A stretch of DNA of 64,000 nucleotides from an uncultured Bacteroidales bacterium. Lineage in GTDB: Bacteria > Bacteroidota > Bacteroidia > Bacteroidales > Bacteroidaceae. The stretch lies in NCBI GenBank assembly GCA_902775975.1, contig CACYOC010000002.1:62001-126000 (forward strand), given 5' to 3'. How positions within the stretch are numbered: position 1 is the first letter of the stretch; each line of letters begins with the position of its first letter. The position numbers and the translations under genes are program-made. Positions 18,094 through 27,183 of this stretch are shown here, piece by piece. The notes below the pieces were generated by a model, which saw only the letters and a list, made by a program, of their open reading frames with translations, was not told the origin of the DNA and searched no databases.

Positions 18094-19401
18094 TTACTGG
18101 CAATCGCGCAGGAAATTGCCTACAACATAACTGCTGCCACCGACAAATATCACGTCGTTTTTGTCGGCATGTTGAAGGGCAGTCTGATAGGCTTCGCGGA
18201 CGGTGGGATAGGTGTTGCCCTGCAATCCGTGGGTAGCGGCTTTCGACTGGAGGTCGCCCTCAGGGATGGCCCGATGGGTGTCTGCCTTGGTGAAATAGTA
18301 GGTGGCATTGGTTGGTAACAGTTCTAAAACACCATCGATATCCTTGTCGTTGACCATGCCGAAGACCACATGAAGCCGTCGGCAGGAAAGGGTTTTCAAC
18401 TGTCTGCTGAGATATTGCCACCCGCCAACGTTATGCCCCGTGTCGCAGATGACTCTTGGTTGTTCTTTGACACGCTGCCAACGCCCCATCAGCCCCGTTG
18501 TCGCAGCCACCTGACTGAGGGCACGGGCAATGGTGTCCTGGGAAAGATGGCGGCTGAAACGCTCTGTGAAGGATGAATCGTTGCAGAGAGCGTCTATAGC
18601 ATGTAATATGGTGTTGAGGTTCCGTTCCTGATAGCTACCGCCCAAATCGCCGTGAAGTGCTCCATAGTGGCGTGTCTGGTAATCCATGCCGCCATCGGCA
18701 GTAGGAGTGGCGCTGATGACTTCTGGAACGTCCTGTGCAAAGACGATGGGAGCTTGTGCTTGCTGTGCTTTGTTTTCGAAGACAGGACGCGTCTCCTCGT
18801 TGGCTTCACCGATGATGACCGGAACATGGGGTTTGATGATGCCCGCCTTCTCACCGGCAATCTTGGCGAGGGTATCGCCTAAGAACTGCGTATGGTCGAA
18901 ACTGATGTTGGTGATGATGCTGACCAACGGCGTGATGATGTTGGTGCAGTCGAGACGTCCGCCAAGTCCCACTTCCACAACGGCAATATCCACCTGCTGG
19001 TCACGGAAGTATTTGAATGCCAGTGCGGTGGTGACTTCAAAGAAAGACGGATGCAAGGGCTCGAAGAAAGCACGTTCCTGTTCTACGAAGTCGATGACAT
19101 ACTGCTCGCTGATGGGTTCGCCATTGATGCGAATGCGTTCACGGAAGTCAACAAGATGAGGAGAGGTGTAGAGACCTACCCGCAAACCGCTCTCCTGAAG
19201 GATGGCTGCCAGCGAATGCGACACGCTGCCCTTGCCGTTGGTGCCTGCCACATGGATGGTGGCAAACGCCTGATGCGGGTGACCGAAATGAGCGTCGAGT
19301 GCCTTCGTGTTGCTCAGTCCCTCCTTATAGCCAGATGCCCCCTGTCGTTCGAACATGGGCATCTGGTTGTAGAGGTATTCGCAAGTCTCTTGGTAGGTCA
19401 T
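18094..19401 (-). CDS. folC: Folylpolyglutamate synthase / dihydrofolate synthase
   Basis: A ~435-residue Mur-ligase-family enzyme adding glutamate to dihydropteroate and folates. The N-terminal ATP loop is HVAGTNGKGSVSHSLAAIL; then TSPHLVDFRERIRING, the metal and folate-binding stretch VDIAVVEVGLGGRLDCTN, ITNISFDHTQFLGDTLAKIAGEKAGIIK, and in the C-terminal half the DTGHN segment (VICDTGHNVGGWQ). I prefer the ATG at 19399-19401 (MTYQETCEYLYNQ), which aligns with usual FolC N-termini; an ATG at 19428 would add nine residues and leave 15 bp to dnaJ. It is last in the grpE-dnaJ-folC run. Confidence 0.93.
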   Translation of the reverse strand: MTYQETCEYLYNQMPMFERQGASGYKEGLSNTKALDAHFGHPHQAFATIHVAGTNGKGSVSHSLAAILQESGLRVGLYTSPHLVDFRERIRINGEPISEQYVIDFVEQERAFFEPLHPSFFEVTTALAFKYFRDQQVDIAVVEVGLGGRLDCTNIITPLVSIITNISFDHTQFLGDTLAKIAGEKAGIIKPHVPVIIGEANEETRPVFENKAQQAQAPIVFAQDVPEVISATPTADGGMDYQTRHYGALHGDLGGSYQERNLNTILHAIDALCNDSSFTERFSRHLSQDTIARALSQVAATTGLMGRWQRVKEQPRVICDTGHNVGGWQYLSRQLKTLSCRRLHVVFGMVNDKDIDGVLELLPTNATYYFTKADTHRAIPEGDLQSKAATHGLQGNTYPTVREAYQTALQHADKNDVIFVGGSSYVVGNFLRDCQ

Positions 19402-19443
19402 AGCCTTTTGTGTTTGTTGCAATGCCATTGCAACGTACCGTTA

Positions 19444-20601
19444 CTAACTGAAATAGTTCTTGAAACGCTGGAAGATGCTGCGCTTCGTATCGGCATCGCC
19501 CTTGAAGTTGTCGCTGTGACGGAAGCGCTCAATGGCTTCCTTCTCTTCGCGAGTAAGGGTCTTGGGAACATAGACGCTGATGTTGACCACCATGTCGCCG
19601 TTTCCTCTGCCATAACCTTTTACGGCAGGAAGTCCCTTGCCACGCAAACGGAGCGTCTTGCCCGGTTGGGTACCTGGTTCCATCTTGACCTTCAGGCGGG
19701 TACCTTCAATCGTGGGAATCTCTATATCGCCACCCAATGCTGCTGTCGGGAAGTCAAGCAGCAGGTTGTAGATAAGGTCGTTTCCGTCACGGATATAGGT
19801 GTTGTTCTCTTCCTCCTCAATATACACTTGTATGTCGCCGTTGATACCCTTGTGACGACCGGCATTACCCTTACCGGGAATGTTGACAACCATGCCTTCG
19901 GCAACACCGGCAGGAATCTTGATTTCGACTACTTCCTCGCCTTTCTCAACACCCGTGCCACCGCAGTGCTTACACTTGTTCTTGATGACGGTACCCTCAC
20001 CGCCACAGGTCGGACAAACGCCCTGTGTCTGCATCATACCGAAGATGCTCTGCGTGGTGTGGGTAATGACGCCTGAACCGTGACAAGTAGGACACTGTTC
20101 GCTGGTGCTGCCTGCCTCGGCTCCTGTACCATGACAGTGGGAGCAGGTGATGTCCTTACGAACCTTGAACTTCTTGGTGACACCATGGGCGATTTCCTCC
20201 AAGGAGAGTTTAACCTTCAAACGAAGGTCAGAACCACGGTGCTGCTGACGGCCTCGACTGCCGCCACCACCAAAGCCACTGAATCCGGCACGTCCACCGA
20301 AGATGTCGCCAAACATAGAGAAAATGTCGTCCATGTTCATGGAGGTGCCACCGAACGGGTCGAAGCCGCCGCTGCCTGGAGCGTTGAAGCCAAACTGGTC
20401 GTACTGCTGTCGCTTCTGCGGGTCATGCAGGACGTCGTATGCCTCAGCAGCCTCCTTGAACTTCTCCTCGGCTTCCTTGTTGCCGGGGTTACGGTCAGGG
20501 TGGTATTTAATGGCGATGGTGCGGTACGCCTTCTTTATCTGATCTTCTGTGGCGTTCTTGTCAACGCCGAGCACCTCATAGTAGTCTCTTTTTTGTGCCA
20601 T
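19444..20601 (-). CDS. dnaJ: Chaperone DnaJ
   Basis: A 385-residue type I Hsp40 that stimulates DnaK and holds unfolded protein. J domain 1-~70 with HPD at 34-36; glycine/phenylalanine-rich linker ~75-125 ([10 protein letters not shown]...FGGGGSRG). The zinc domain at ~150-220 has four CxxCxGxG repeats ([32 protein letters not shown]), and substrate-binding C-terminal domains follow. It is downstream of grpE, separated by 58 bp that are almost entirely heptamer repeats. dnaK is not in the window. Confidence 0.98.
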   Translation of the reverse strand: MAQKRDYYEVLGVDKNATEDQIKKAYRTIAIKYHPDRNPGNKEAEEKFKEAAEAYDVLHDPQKRQQYDQFGFNAPGSGGFDPFGGTSMNMDDIFSMFGDIFGGRAGFSGFGGGGSRGRQQHRGSDLRLKVKLSLEEIAHGVTKKFKVRKDITCSHCHGTGAEAGSTSEQCPTCHGSGVITHTTQSIFGMMQTQGVCPTCGGEGTVIKNKCKHCGGTGVEKGEEVVEIKIPAGVAEGMVVNIPGKGNAGRHKGINGDIQVYIEEEENNTYIRDGNDLIYNLLLDFPTAALGGDIEIPTIEGTRLKVKMEPGTQPGKTLRLRGKGLPAVKGYGRGNGDMVVNISVYVPKTLTREEKEAIERFRHSDNFKGDADTKRSIFQRFKNYFS

Positions 20602-20614
20602 AGATTTCGTTTAC

Positions 20615-20663
20615 TTCTTACATCTTACATCAGACATCTTACATCTTACATCAGACATCTTAC
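20615..20663. repeat. Heptamer array in the grpE-dnaJ gap (7 units)
   Basis: On the plus strand: TTCTTAC, ATCTTAC, ATCAGAC, ATCTTAC, ATCTTAC, ATCAGAC, ATCTTAC, a 7-bp period with a variant every third unit. It includes the complement of the grpE stop codon (20660-20662) and ends 13 bp before dnaJ. In the transcript direction the repeats are GTAAGAT, full of TAA and TGA. Confidence 0.92.
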
Positions 20664-21310
20664 TGACCAACTGCCACTTTGGCATGACGAATCACCTTGT
20701 CGTTCAACTGGTAGCCTGCCTGCAGACAGTCGATGACCTTGCCTTTCTTGTCATCACCCATGCCGGGAACCATCGCTACCGCCTCGTGCATGTCGGTGTT
20801 GAAGTCGGCATTCTCTGTCTCAATCTTTTTGACACCAAGACCCTCCAAGGCCTTCATGAACTTATGGTAGATGAGCTCCATACCTTCACGCAGCACGGCA
20901 GGATCATCGGTCTTGTCGCCATTCTCTATGGCGCGTTCCATATCGTCGATGACTGGCAAAATGGCTGATACAGCCTTCTCGCCACCGTTGAGGATTAGCT
21001 CTGCCTTCTCCTTCAGGGTGCGTTTGCGGTAGTTGTCGAACTCGGCAGTCTTGTAGAGAATCTGGTTCTTGAGTTCGGCTATCTCTGCTTGGGCGGTTTC
21101 CAAGGGGTCTTTCTCTTCCTCGGCGTCTTCTTCTTTGTCAGCGGGTGAACCGCTGACCGGTGCTTCTTCGGTGTCAGCGGGTGAACCGCTGACCGCTGCT
21201 TCTCCTTCGGTGTCAGCGGGTGAACCGCCAACCACTGTTTCTTCCTCGGTGTCAGCGGCGGAACCGCTGGTCACTGTTTCTTCTTCGTTTATCTTTTCTT
21301 CTTCTTTCAT
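20660..21310 (-). CDS. grpE: Nucleotide exchange factor GrpE with a repetitive acidic N-terminus
   Basis: A 216-residue cofactor that releases ADP from DnaK. The conserved part starts at about residue 75 (AQAEIAELKNQILYKTAEFDNYRKRT, a long dimerisation helix) and ends in the beta-wing region (DFNTDMHEAVAMVPGM... KVIRHAKVAVGQ). The N-terminal ~70 residues are unusual: an acidic stretch with four copies of an SGSPADTEE-like unit (12-13 residues each). Each copy is coded by DNA that forms a hairpin of the form TCAGCGG-N5-CCGCTGA. This looks like an intergenic palindrome that spread inside a tolerant part of the gene. The stop codon lies in a heptamer array. Confidence 0.95.
   Translation of the reverse strand: MKEEEKINEEETVTSGSAADTEEETVVGGSPADTEGEAAVSGSPADTEEAPVSGSPADKEEDAEEEKDPLETAQAEIAELKNQILYKTAEFDNYRKRTLKEKAELILNGGEKAVSAILPVIDDMERAIENGDKTDDPAVLREGMELIYHKFMKALEGLGVKKIETENADFNTDMHEAVAMVPGMGDDKKGKVIDCLQAGYQLNDKVIRHAKVAVGQ
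21138..21270. repeat. Four hairpin repeats inside grpE
   Basis: TCAGCGG, 5 bases, CCGCTGA occurs at 21138-21156 and 21174-21192 as perfect 7-bp stems, and at 21213-21231 and 21252-21270 with mismatches. Spacings of 36, 39 and 39 bp keep the frame. The fourth copy contains GCGGCGGAACCGC, a 13-mer found again in the lemA-purM gap (52986-52998). Confidence 0.85.
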
Positions 21311-21364
21311 AGCCTTTGTTGTTTGTTTGCTATAAAACCTACAGCAAATACCGTGCCAATCTGA

Positions 21365-22993
<1,629 letters not shown>

Positions 22994-23013
22994 TTATTTA
23001 TTATTTGAGGGTG

Positions 23014-23045
23014 CAAAGGTACGAAAAAAACGGCATACTGCCAAA
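23014..23045 (-). promoter_or_regulatory. Promoter of the ABC-F gene
   Basis: On the minus strand TTTG (23042-23045), 20 bp, TACCTTTG (23014-23021), 35 bases upstream of the ABC-F ATG. It is back to back with the queA promoter. Confidence 0.8.
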
Positions 23046-23063
23046 AGAAACTCGGCATTTTGT

Positions 23064-23094
23064 TTTGTATTATTCATACTTATTCGTACCTTTG
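23064..23094 (+). promoter_or_regulatory. Promoter of queA, placed for a leaderless transcript
   Basis: TTTG (23064-23067), 19 bp, TACCTTTG (23087-23094), then 5 bases to the ATG at 23100. The expected transcription start falls at the start codon. Confidence 0.78.
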
Positions 23095-23099
23095 CAGGC

Positions 23100-24338
23100 A
23101 TGAAAACGCAAGAAATACAGATACAAGACTATAATTATCCATTGCCTGACGAGCGTATAGCGAAGTTTCCCATAGCGGAGCGCGACCACTCTAAACTGCT
23201 GATATACAATAAGGGTGAAGTGGGAGAGGACGTGTTCTTCAACTTACCGAACCATCTGCCTAAAGGCGCTTTGATGGTGTTCAACAACACCAAGGTGATT
23301 CAAGCCCGTCTGCACTTTCGTAAGACGAACGAACAGGGCGAGTCCTTGGGTGCCTTAATCGAGGTTTTCCTCCTGGAACCATACGCTCCTGCTGACTACG
23401 AGCAGATGTTTCAAACTTCGGGACGCTGTTCGTGGTTGTGCATCATCGGCAATCAGAAGAAGTGGAAGGACGCTCCCTTGCAGCGCAAACTGACGATAAA
23501 GAACGAATCCTTGGTCTTCAAGGCTACGCGAAAGGGTGAGCACGGCACCAGCCAACTCGTTGAATTTGAATGGGATAATGAGCATATCAGCTTTGCTGAA
23601 ATACTGGATGCTATGGGCGAACTGCCTATTCCTCCCTATCTGAACCGTGAGGCCGAAGAAAGCGACAAGACCACTTACCAAACCGTCTATTCCAAAATCA
23701 AAGGAAGTGTTGCGGCTCCTACTGCCGGTTTACACTTTACCGACAAAGTGCTGCACGACCTGGACGCCCACGGCATTGAGCGTGAAGAGCTGACCCTGCA
23801 CGTCGGAGCAGGTACCTTTAAACCGGTGAAGAGCGAGACCATTGGCGACCATCAGATGCATACGGAGTACGTTGCTGTACGCCGTCATACCATCGAACGG
23901 TTGATAGCACACGACGGCGCTGCCATTGCTGTAGGAACCACCAGTGTACGAACCTTAGAGAGCCTCTATTATATGGGGTTAAAAGTGCTTCGCAATCCTG
24001 ATATTAGGGAGGAGAATCTGCACGTCAACCAATGGGAGCCATACGAAAACCCAACACCCAACACCCAACACCCAACAGCCGTCCTTCAGGCACTGCTCGA
24101 CTGGATGGTGCGCAACGACCTGACGGTGCTGCACTCTTCGACGCAGATTATCATTGCACCAGGTTATGACTACAAGATCGTGAAGATGTTGGTGACCAAC
24201 TTCCATCAGCCGCAATCCACACTGTTGTTGTTGGTAAGTGCTTTCGTGAAGGGCGACTGGCGAAAGATTTACGACTACGCGTTGAGTCACGACTTCCGCT
24301 TTCTGAGCTATGGCGACTCTTCGTTATTGATTCCGTAG
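23100..24338 (+). CDS. queA: S-adenosylmethionine:tRNA ribosyltransferase-isomerase QueA
   Basis: A 412-residue enzyme of queuosine synthesis that transfers the ribosyl moiety of SAM to preQ1 in tRNA to give epoxyqueuosine. Family stretches: YNYPLPDERIAKFPIAERDHSKLL at the start, VFNNTKVIQARL, the DAMGELPIPPYLNREAE block, SVAAPTAGLHFT, ELTLHVGAGTFKPV, VGTTSVRTLES, and LVTNFHQPQSTLLLLVSAF. The ATG at 23100 is fixed by the promoter ending at 23094; earlier in-frame codons overlap that promoter. Residues encoded by 24051-24078 (PTPNTQHPT) come from four copies of the heptamer CCAACAC/G; because 7 is not a multiple of 3, loss or gain of one copy would shift the frame. It leads the queA-nadE-methyltransferase run. 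Confidence 0.97.
   Translation: MKTQEIQIQDYNYPLPDERIAKFPIAERDHSKLLIYNKGEVGEDVFFNLPNHLPKGALMVFNNTKVIQARLHFRKTNEQGESLGALIEVFLLEPYAPADYEQMFQTSGRCSWLCIIGNQKKWKDAPLQRKLTIKNESLVFKATRKGEHGTSQLVEFEWDNEHISFAEILDAMGELPIPPYLNREAEESDKTTYQTVYSKIKGSVAAPTAGLHFTDKVLHDLDAHGIEREELTLHVGAGTFKPVKSETIGDHQMHTEYVAVRRHTIERLIAHDGAAIAVGTTSVRTLESLYYMGLKVLRNPDIREENLHVNQWEPYENPTPNTQHPTAVLQALLDWMVRNDLTVLHSSTQIIIAPGYDYKIVKMLVTNFHQPQSTLLLLVSAFVKGDWRKIYDYALSHDFRFLSYGDSSLLIP
24051..24078 (+). repeat. Heptamer repeat inside queA (4 units)
   Basis: CCAACAC three times and CCAACAG once, without interruption, within coding sequence. It encodes a proline/threonine/asparagine-rich insertion between a conserved NQWEPYE segment and the AVLQALLDWM helix. 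Confidence 0.95.
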
Positions 24339-24395
24339 GGGGAACGGCAAGGAGAAAAGAAATGATAGTTAACTTTAAATGACTAAGTTAGATAT

Positions 24396-26318
24396 ATGAA
24401 ATACGGATTTGTCAAAGTGGCTGCTGCCGTGCCAGCAGTACGGGTAGCCGATGTGGAGTATAATGTGGAAGAGATAGAGCGTCTCATGTCGCTGGCAGAC
24501 AGTCAGGATGTGGAGTTGCTCTGCTTCCCTGAATTGTCATTGACAGCTTATACCTGTCAGGACTTGTTTAAGGAGCAACTGCTGCTGAACAAAGCGGAAT
24601 ACGGCTTGATGCGCTTGCTGGAGTTCAGCAGACAGTTGGACGTTATCACCGTTGTGGGATTACCTGTACAGGCAGGGGGCTTATTGCTCAATTGCGCAGC
24701 GGTCATCCAGAACGGAACCTTGCTGGGAGTCGTTCCGAAGACCTATCTTCCTAACTATAACGAGTTCTATGAGAAACGATGGTTTGCCTCTGCTCAGGAC
24801 TTGAATCCTACCGACATCCATCTGGCAGGATCACCTGTCACTTTGTCAGCAGAACCGAAGGTGTTCCAGACGATAGACGGTGTGAAGTTCGGCGTGGAAA
24901 TCTGTGAAGACGTGTGGGCTCCCATTCCCCCCAGCAACAACCTGACGATGGCAGGGGCAGAGATTATCCTTAACTGTTCGACGAGCAATGAACTCATTGG
25001 CAAGCACAACTATCTGCGTTCGCTGGTCGCTCAGCAGAGTGCCCGTACGATGAGCGGCTATGTCTATAGCTCCAGTGGTTTCGGAGAATCCACCCAAGAC
25101 CTTGTTTATGGCGGCAATGCTATGATTTTCGAGAATGGAAAGCTCTTGGTAGAGGGTGAACGCTTCTCTTTCCAACCACAATTACAGACAGCACAGATTG
25201 ACGTGGAGTGTCTGCGTACAGAGCGCCATACCAACTCTACGTTTATCAACGCCCAGCGTAATGCCCACTGTCAGTTGATAGCTACCAAACCGGTAGGTAA
25301 CCGTGATTTTAAACTGGAGCGGTTTATCGATGCACATCCCTTTATTCCAAGCGATGAACAGATGGCAGAAACCTGTGAGGAGATACTGAATATTCAGTCG
25401 GCAGGACTTGCCAAGCGACTGGTTCATACCAATTGTCAGCATGTTGTGATAGGTATCAGCGGAGGATTAGACTCGACTTTGGCGCTGTTGGTGTGCATTC
25501 GCACCTTCGACAAGCTGGGCTATGTTCGCAAGGGTATTGTGGGCGTTACGATGCCGGGCTTTGGAACCAGCGGACGTACCCACGACAATGCCGTCACACT
25601 GATGCAGTTGCTGGACATCTCACAGATGGAGGTGTCTATCTCCAAAGCCGTCATTCAGCATTTTGAAGATATCGGCCACGACAGCTCTGTCCATGATGCC
25701 ACATACGAGAACTCGCAGGCTCGTGAAAGGACACAGATACTGATGGACCTCGCCAACAAACTCAACGCCCTGGTAGTGGGTACCGGCGACTTATCGGAAT
25801 TGGCATTGGGATGGGCGACGTATAATGGCGACCACATGTCAATGTACGGCGTCAATGCGGGTATTCCCAAAACACTCATACAGTATGTGGTACGCTATAT
25901 TGCCACATTGCCCAGTTTCAAGGCTGAGAGTGCGACGCTGAAAGACATCGTCGATACGCCTATCTCACCCGAACTGACTCCTGCCGACGAGCAGGGAGCT
26001 ATTGCTCAGAAGACGGAAGACCTCGTCGGTCCTTACGAGTTGCACGACTTCTTCCTGTACTATATGCTGCGCTTTGGTTTCCGTCCTGCCAAAATCTTCC
26101 TGCTAGCCAAGCAGGCTTTCAGTGATTGTTATGATGCCGAAACTATCAAGCATTGGTTGACGACCTTCTGTCGTCGTTTCTTCTCGCAGCAGTTCAAGCG
26201 TTCTTGCCTGCCTGACGGACCTAAAGTCGGCAGTATTTCGCTGTCGCCACGCGGTGACTGGCGTATGGCGAGCGATGCCTGCTCTACGCTCTGGTTAAAG
26301 GAGTGCGAGGAGTTGTAA
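24396..26318 (+). CDS. nadE: Glutamine-dependent NAD+ synthetase
   Basis: A 640-residue two-domain enzyme making NAD from deamido-NAD with ammonia drawn from glutamine. The N-terminal nitrilase-type glutaminase has its triad as E46 (CFPELSLTAY), K115 (VVPKTYLPNYNEFYE) and C170 (GVEICEDVW). The C-terminal synthetase has the ATP-pyrophosphatase loop VIGISGGLDSTLALL (SGGLDS at 355-360), then VVGTGDLSELALGWATYNGDHM and DTPISPELTP. The N-terminus lacks a signal. It lies 57 bp behind queA with no clear promoter and 16 bp before the methyltransferase gene, so the three are probably co-transcribed. Confidence 0.97.
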   Translation: MKYGFVKVAAAVPAVRVADVEYNVEEIERLMSLADSQDVELLCFPELSLTAYTCQDLFKEQLLLNKAEYGLMRLLEFSRQLDVITVVGLPVQAGGLLLNCAAVIQNGTLLGVVPKTYLPNYNEFYEKRWFASAQDLNPTDIHLAGSPVTLSAEPKVFQTIDGVKFGVEICEDVWAPIPPSNNLTMAGAEIILNCSTSNELIGKHNYLRSLVAQQSARTMSGYVYSSSGFGESTQDLVYGGNAMIFENGKLLVEGERFSFQPQLQTAQIDVECLRTERHTNSTFINAQRNAHCQLIATKPVGNRDFKLERFIDAHPFIPSDEQMAETCEEILNIQSAGLAKRLVHTNCQHVVIGISGGLDSTLALLVCIRTFDKLGYVRKGIVGVTMPGFGTSGRTHDNAVTLMQLLDISQMEVSISKAVIQHFEDIGHDSSVHDATYENSQARERTQILMDLANKLNALVVGTGDLSELALGWATYNGDHMSMYGVNAGIPKTLIQYVVRYIATLPSFKAESATLKDIVDTPISPELTPADEQGAIAQKTEDLVGPYELHDFFLYYMLRFGFRPAKIFLLAKQAFSDCYDAETIKHWLTTFCRRFFSQQFKRSCLPDGPKVGSISLSPRGDWRMASDACSTLWLKECEEL

Positions 26319-26334
26319 CTTATAAACAGAGGTA

Positions 26335-27120
26335 ATGACGTATATGGAAGAGACCATAACAAGTGCCCAGAATCCAAAAATCAAACTGCTTCAGGAGTTG
26401 CAGCAGAAATCCTCGATGCGTCGCAAGCACGGGCTCTTCGTGGTGGAAGGACGTCGAGAGGTAGAGCGTTGCATTCAGAAGGGCTATCGTCTTGATACCG
26501 TCTTCGTGTGTCCTGAGATATCAGGCAGCGAATGGACAGGCGAGGGGAGGGTCGTTCGTATTTCGCCTATTATATATAATAAGGTGGCGTACCGGGGAGG
26601 AACGGAAGGTGTTATTGCCGAGGTGGCAACGCAGGAGTACAGGCTCCACGACCTTCAGCTGCCCAACAACCCGTTGGTAGTCGTTTTGGAGAGCGTGGAG
26701 AAGCCAGGCAACTTAGGGGCAGTATTACGCTCTGCCGATGCAGCAGGGGTGGATGCAGTCATCGTTTGCGACCCGTTGTGCGACCTGTATCACCCCAATG
26801 TCATTCGTTCCAGCACGGGTGCTTTCTTCAGTGTACCTTGTGTGGCCTGTCGTTCTGAGGAGTGCATTGCTTTTCTGAAGGAGCACGGCATTCAGATACT
26901 GACGGCTCAATTGCAGGATTCCAAGTTGTATTACGATACCGATATGCGTCGTGGTACTGCTATTATCATGGGTACCGAATCGACAGGACTGACCAGTCAG
27001 TGGCGAGAAGCTGCCGATGCCCATATCCGTATCCCCATGCTCGGCATTACCGACTCGCTGAACGTCAGCGTATCTGCCGCCATCCTGATGTACGAAGCCG
27101 TACGCCAACGGCGGCAATAG
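26335..27120 (+). CDS. TrmH/SpoU-family RNA 2'-O-methyltransferase
   Basis: A 261-residue RNA methyltransferase with the trefoil-knot SPOUT fold. The N-terminal substrate-binding region (ITSAQNPKIKLLQEL, HGLFVVEGRREVERC) is of the 23S rRNA methyltransferase RlmB/YsgA type. The catalytic part has motif 1 VVLESVEKPGNLGAVLRSADAAG, then NVIRSSTGAFFSVP, IIMGTESTGL, and motif 3 IPMLGITDSLNVSVSAAILMYE. The target nucleotide cannot be told from sequence. A second ATG at 26344 (MEETITS) is an equally good start and would drop three residues. No terminator is seen after the gene. Confidence 0.9.
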   Translation: MTYMEETITSAQNPKIKLLQELQQKSSMRRKHGLFVVEGRREVERCIQKGYRLDTVFVCPEISGSEWTGEGRVVRISPIIYNKVAYRGGTEGVIAEVATQEYRLHDLQLPNNPLVVVLESVEKPGNLGAVLRSADAAGVDAVIVCDPLCDLYHPNVIRSSTGAFFSVPCVACRSEECIAFLKEHGIQILTAQLQDSKLYYDTDMRRGTAIIMGTESTGLTSQWREAADAHIRIPMLGITDSLNVSVSAAILMYEAVRQRRQ

Positions 27121-27165
27121 ATAAAATCCATATAAATAAGGATTGTGAGTGTGAAGGGAAAGCAG

Positions 27166-27173
27166 TATCTTTG
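27166..27173 (+). promoter_or_regulatory. -7 element of the TonB-dependent receptor gene
   Basis: TATCTTTG followed by CA, a good -7 match, 10 bases before the ATG at 27184. It rules out the earlier in-frame start at 27145. The -33 region has only TTG. Confidence 0.6.
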
Positions 27174-27183
27174 CACTCGCAAA

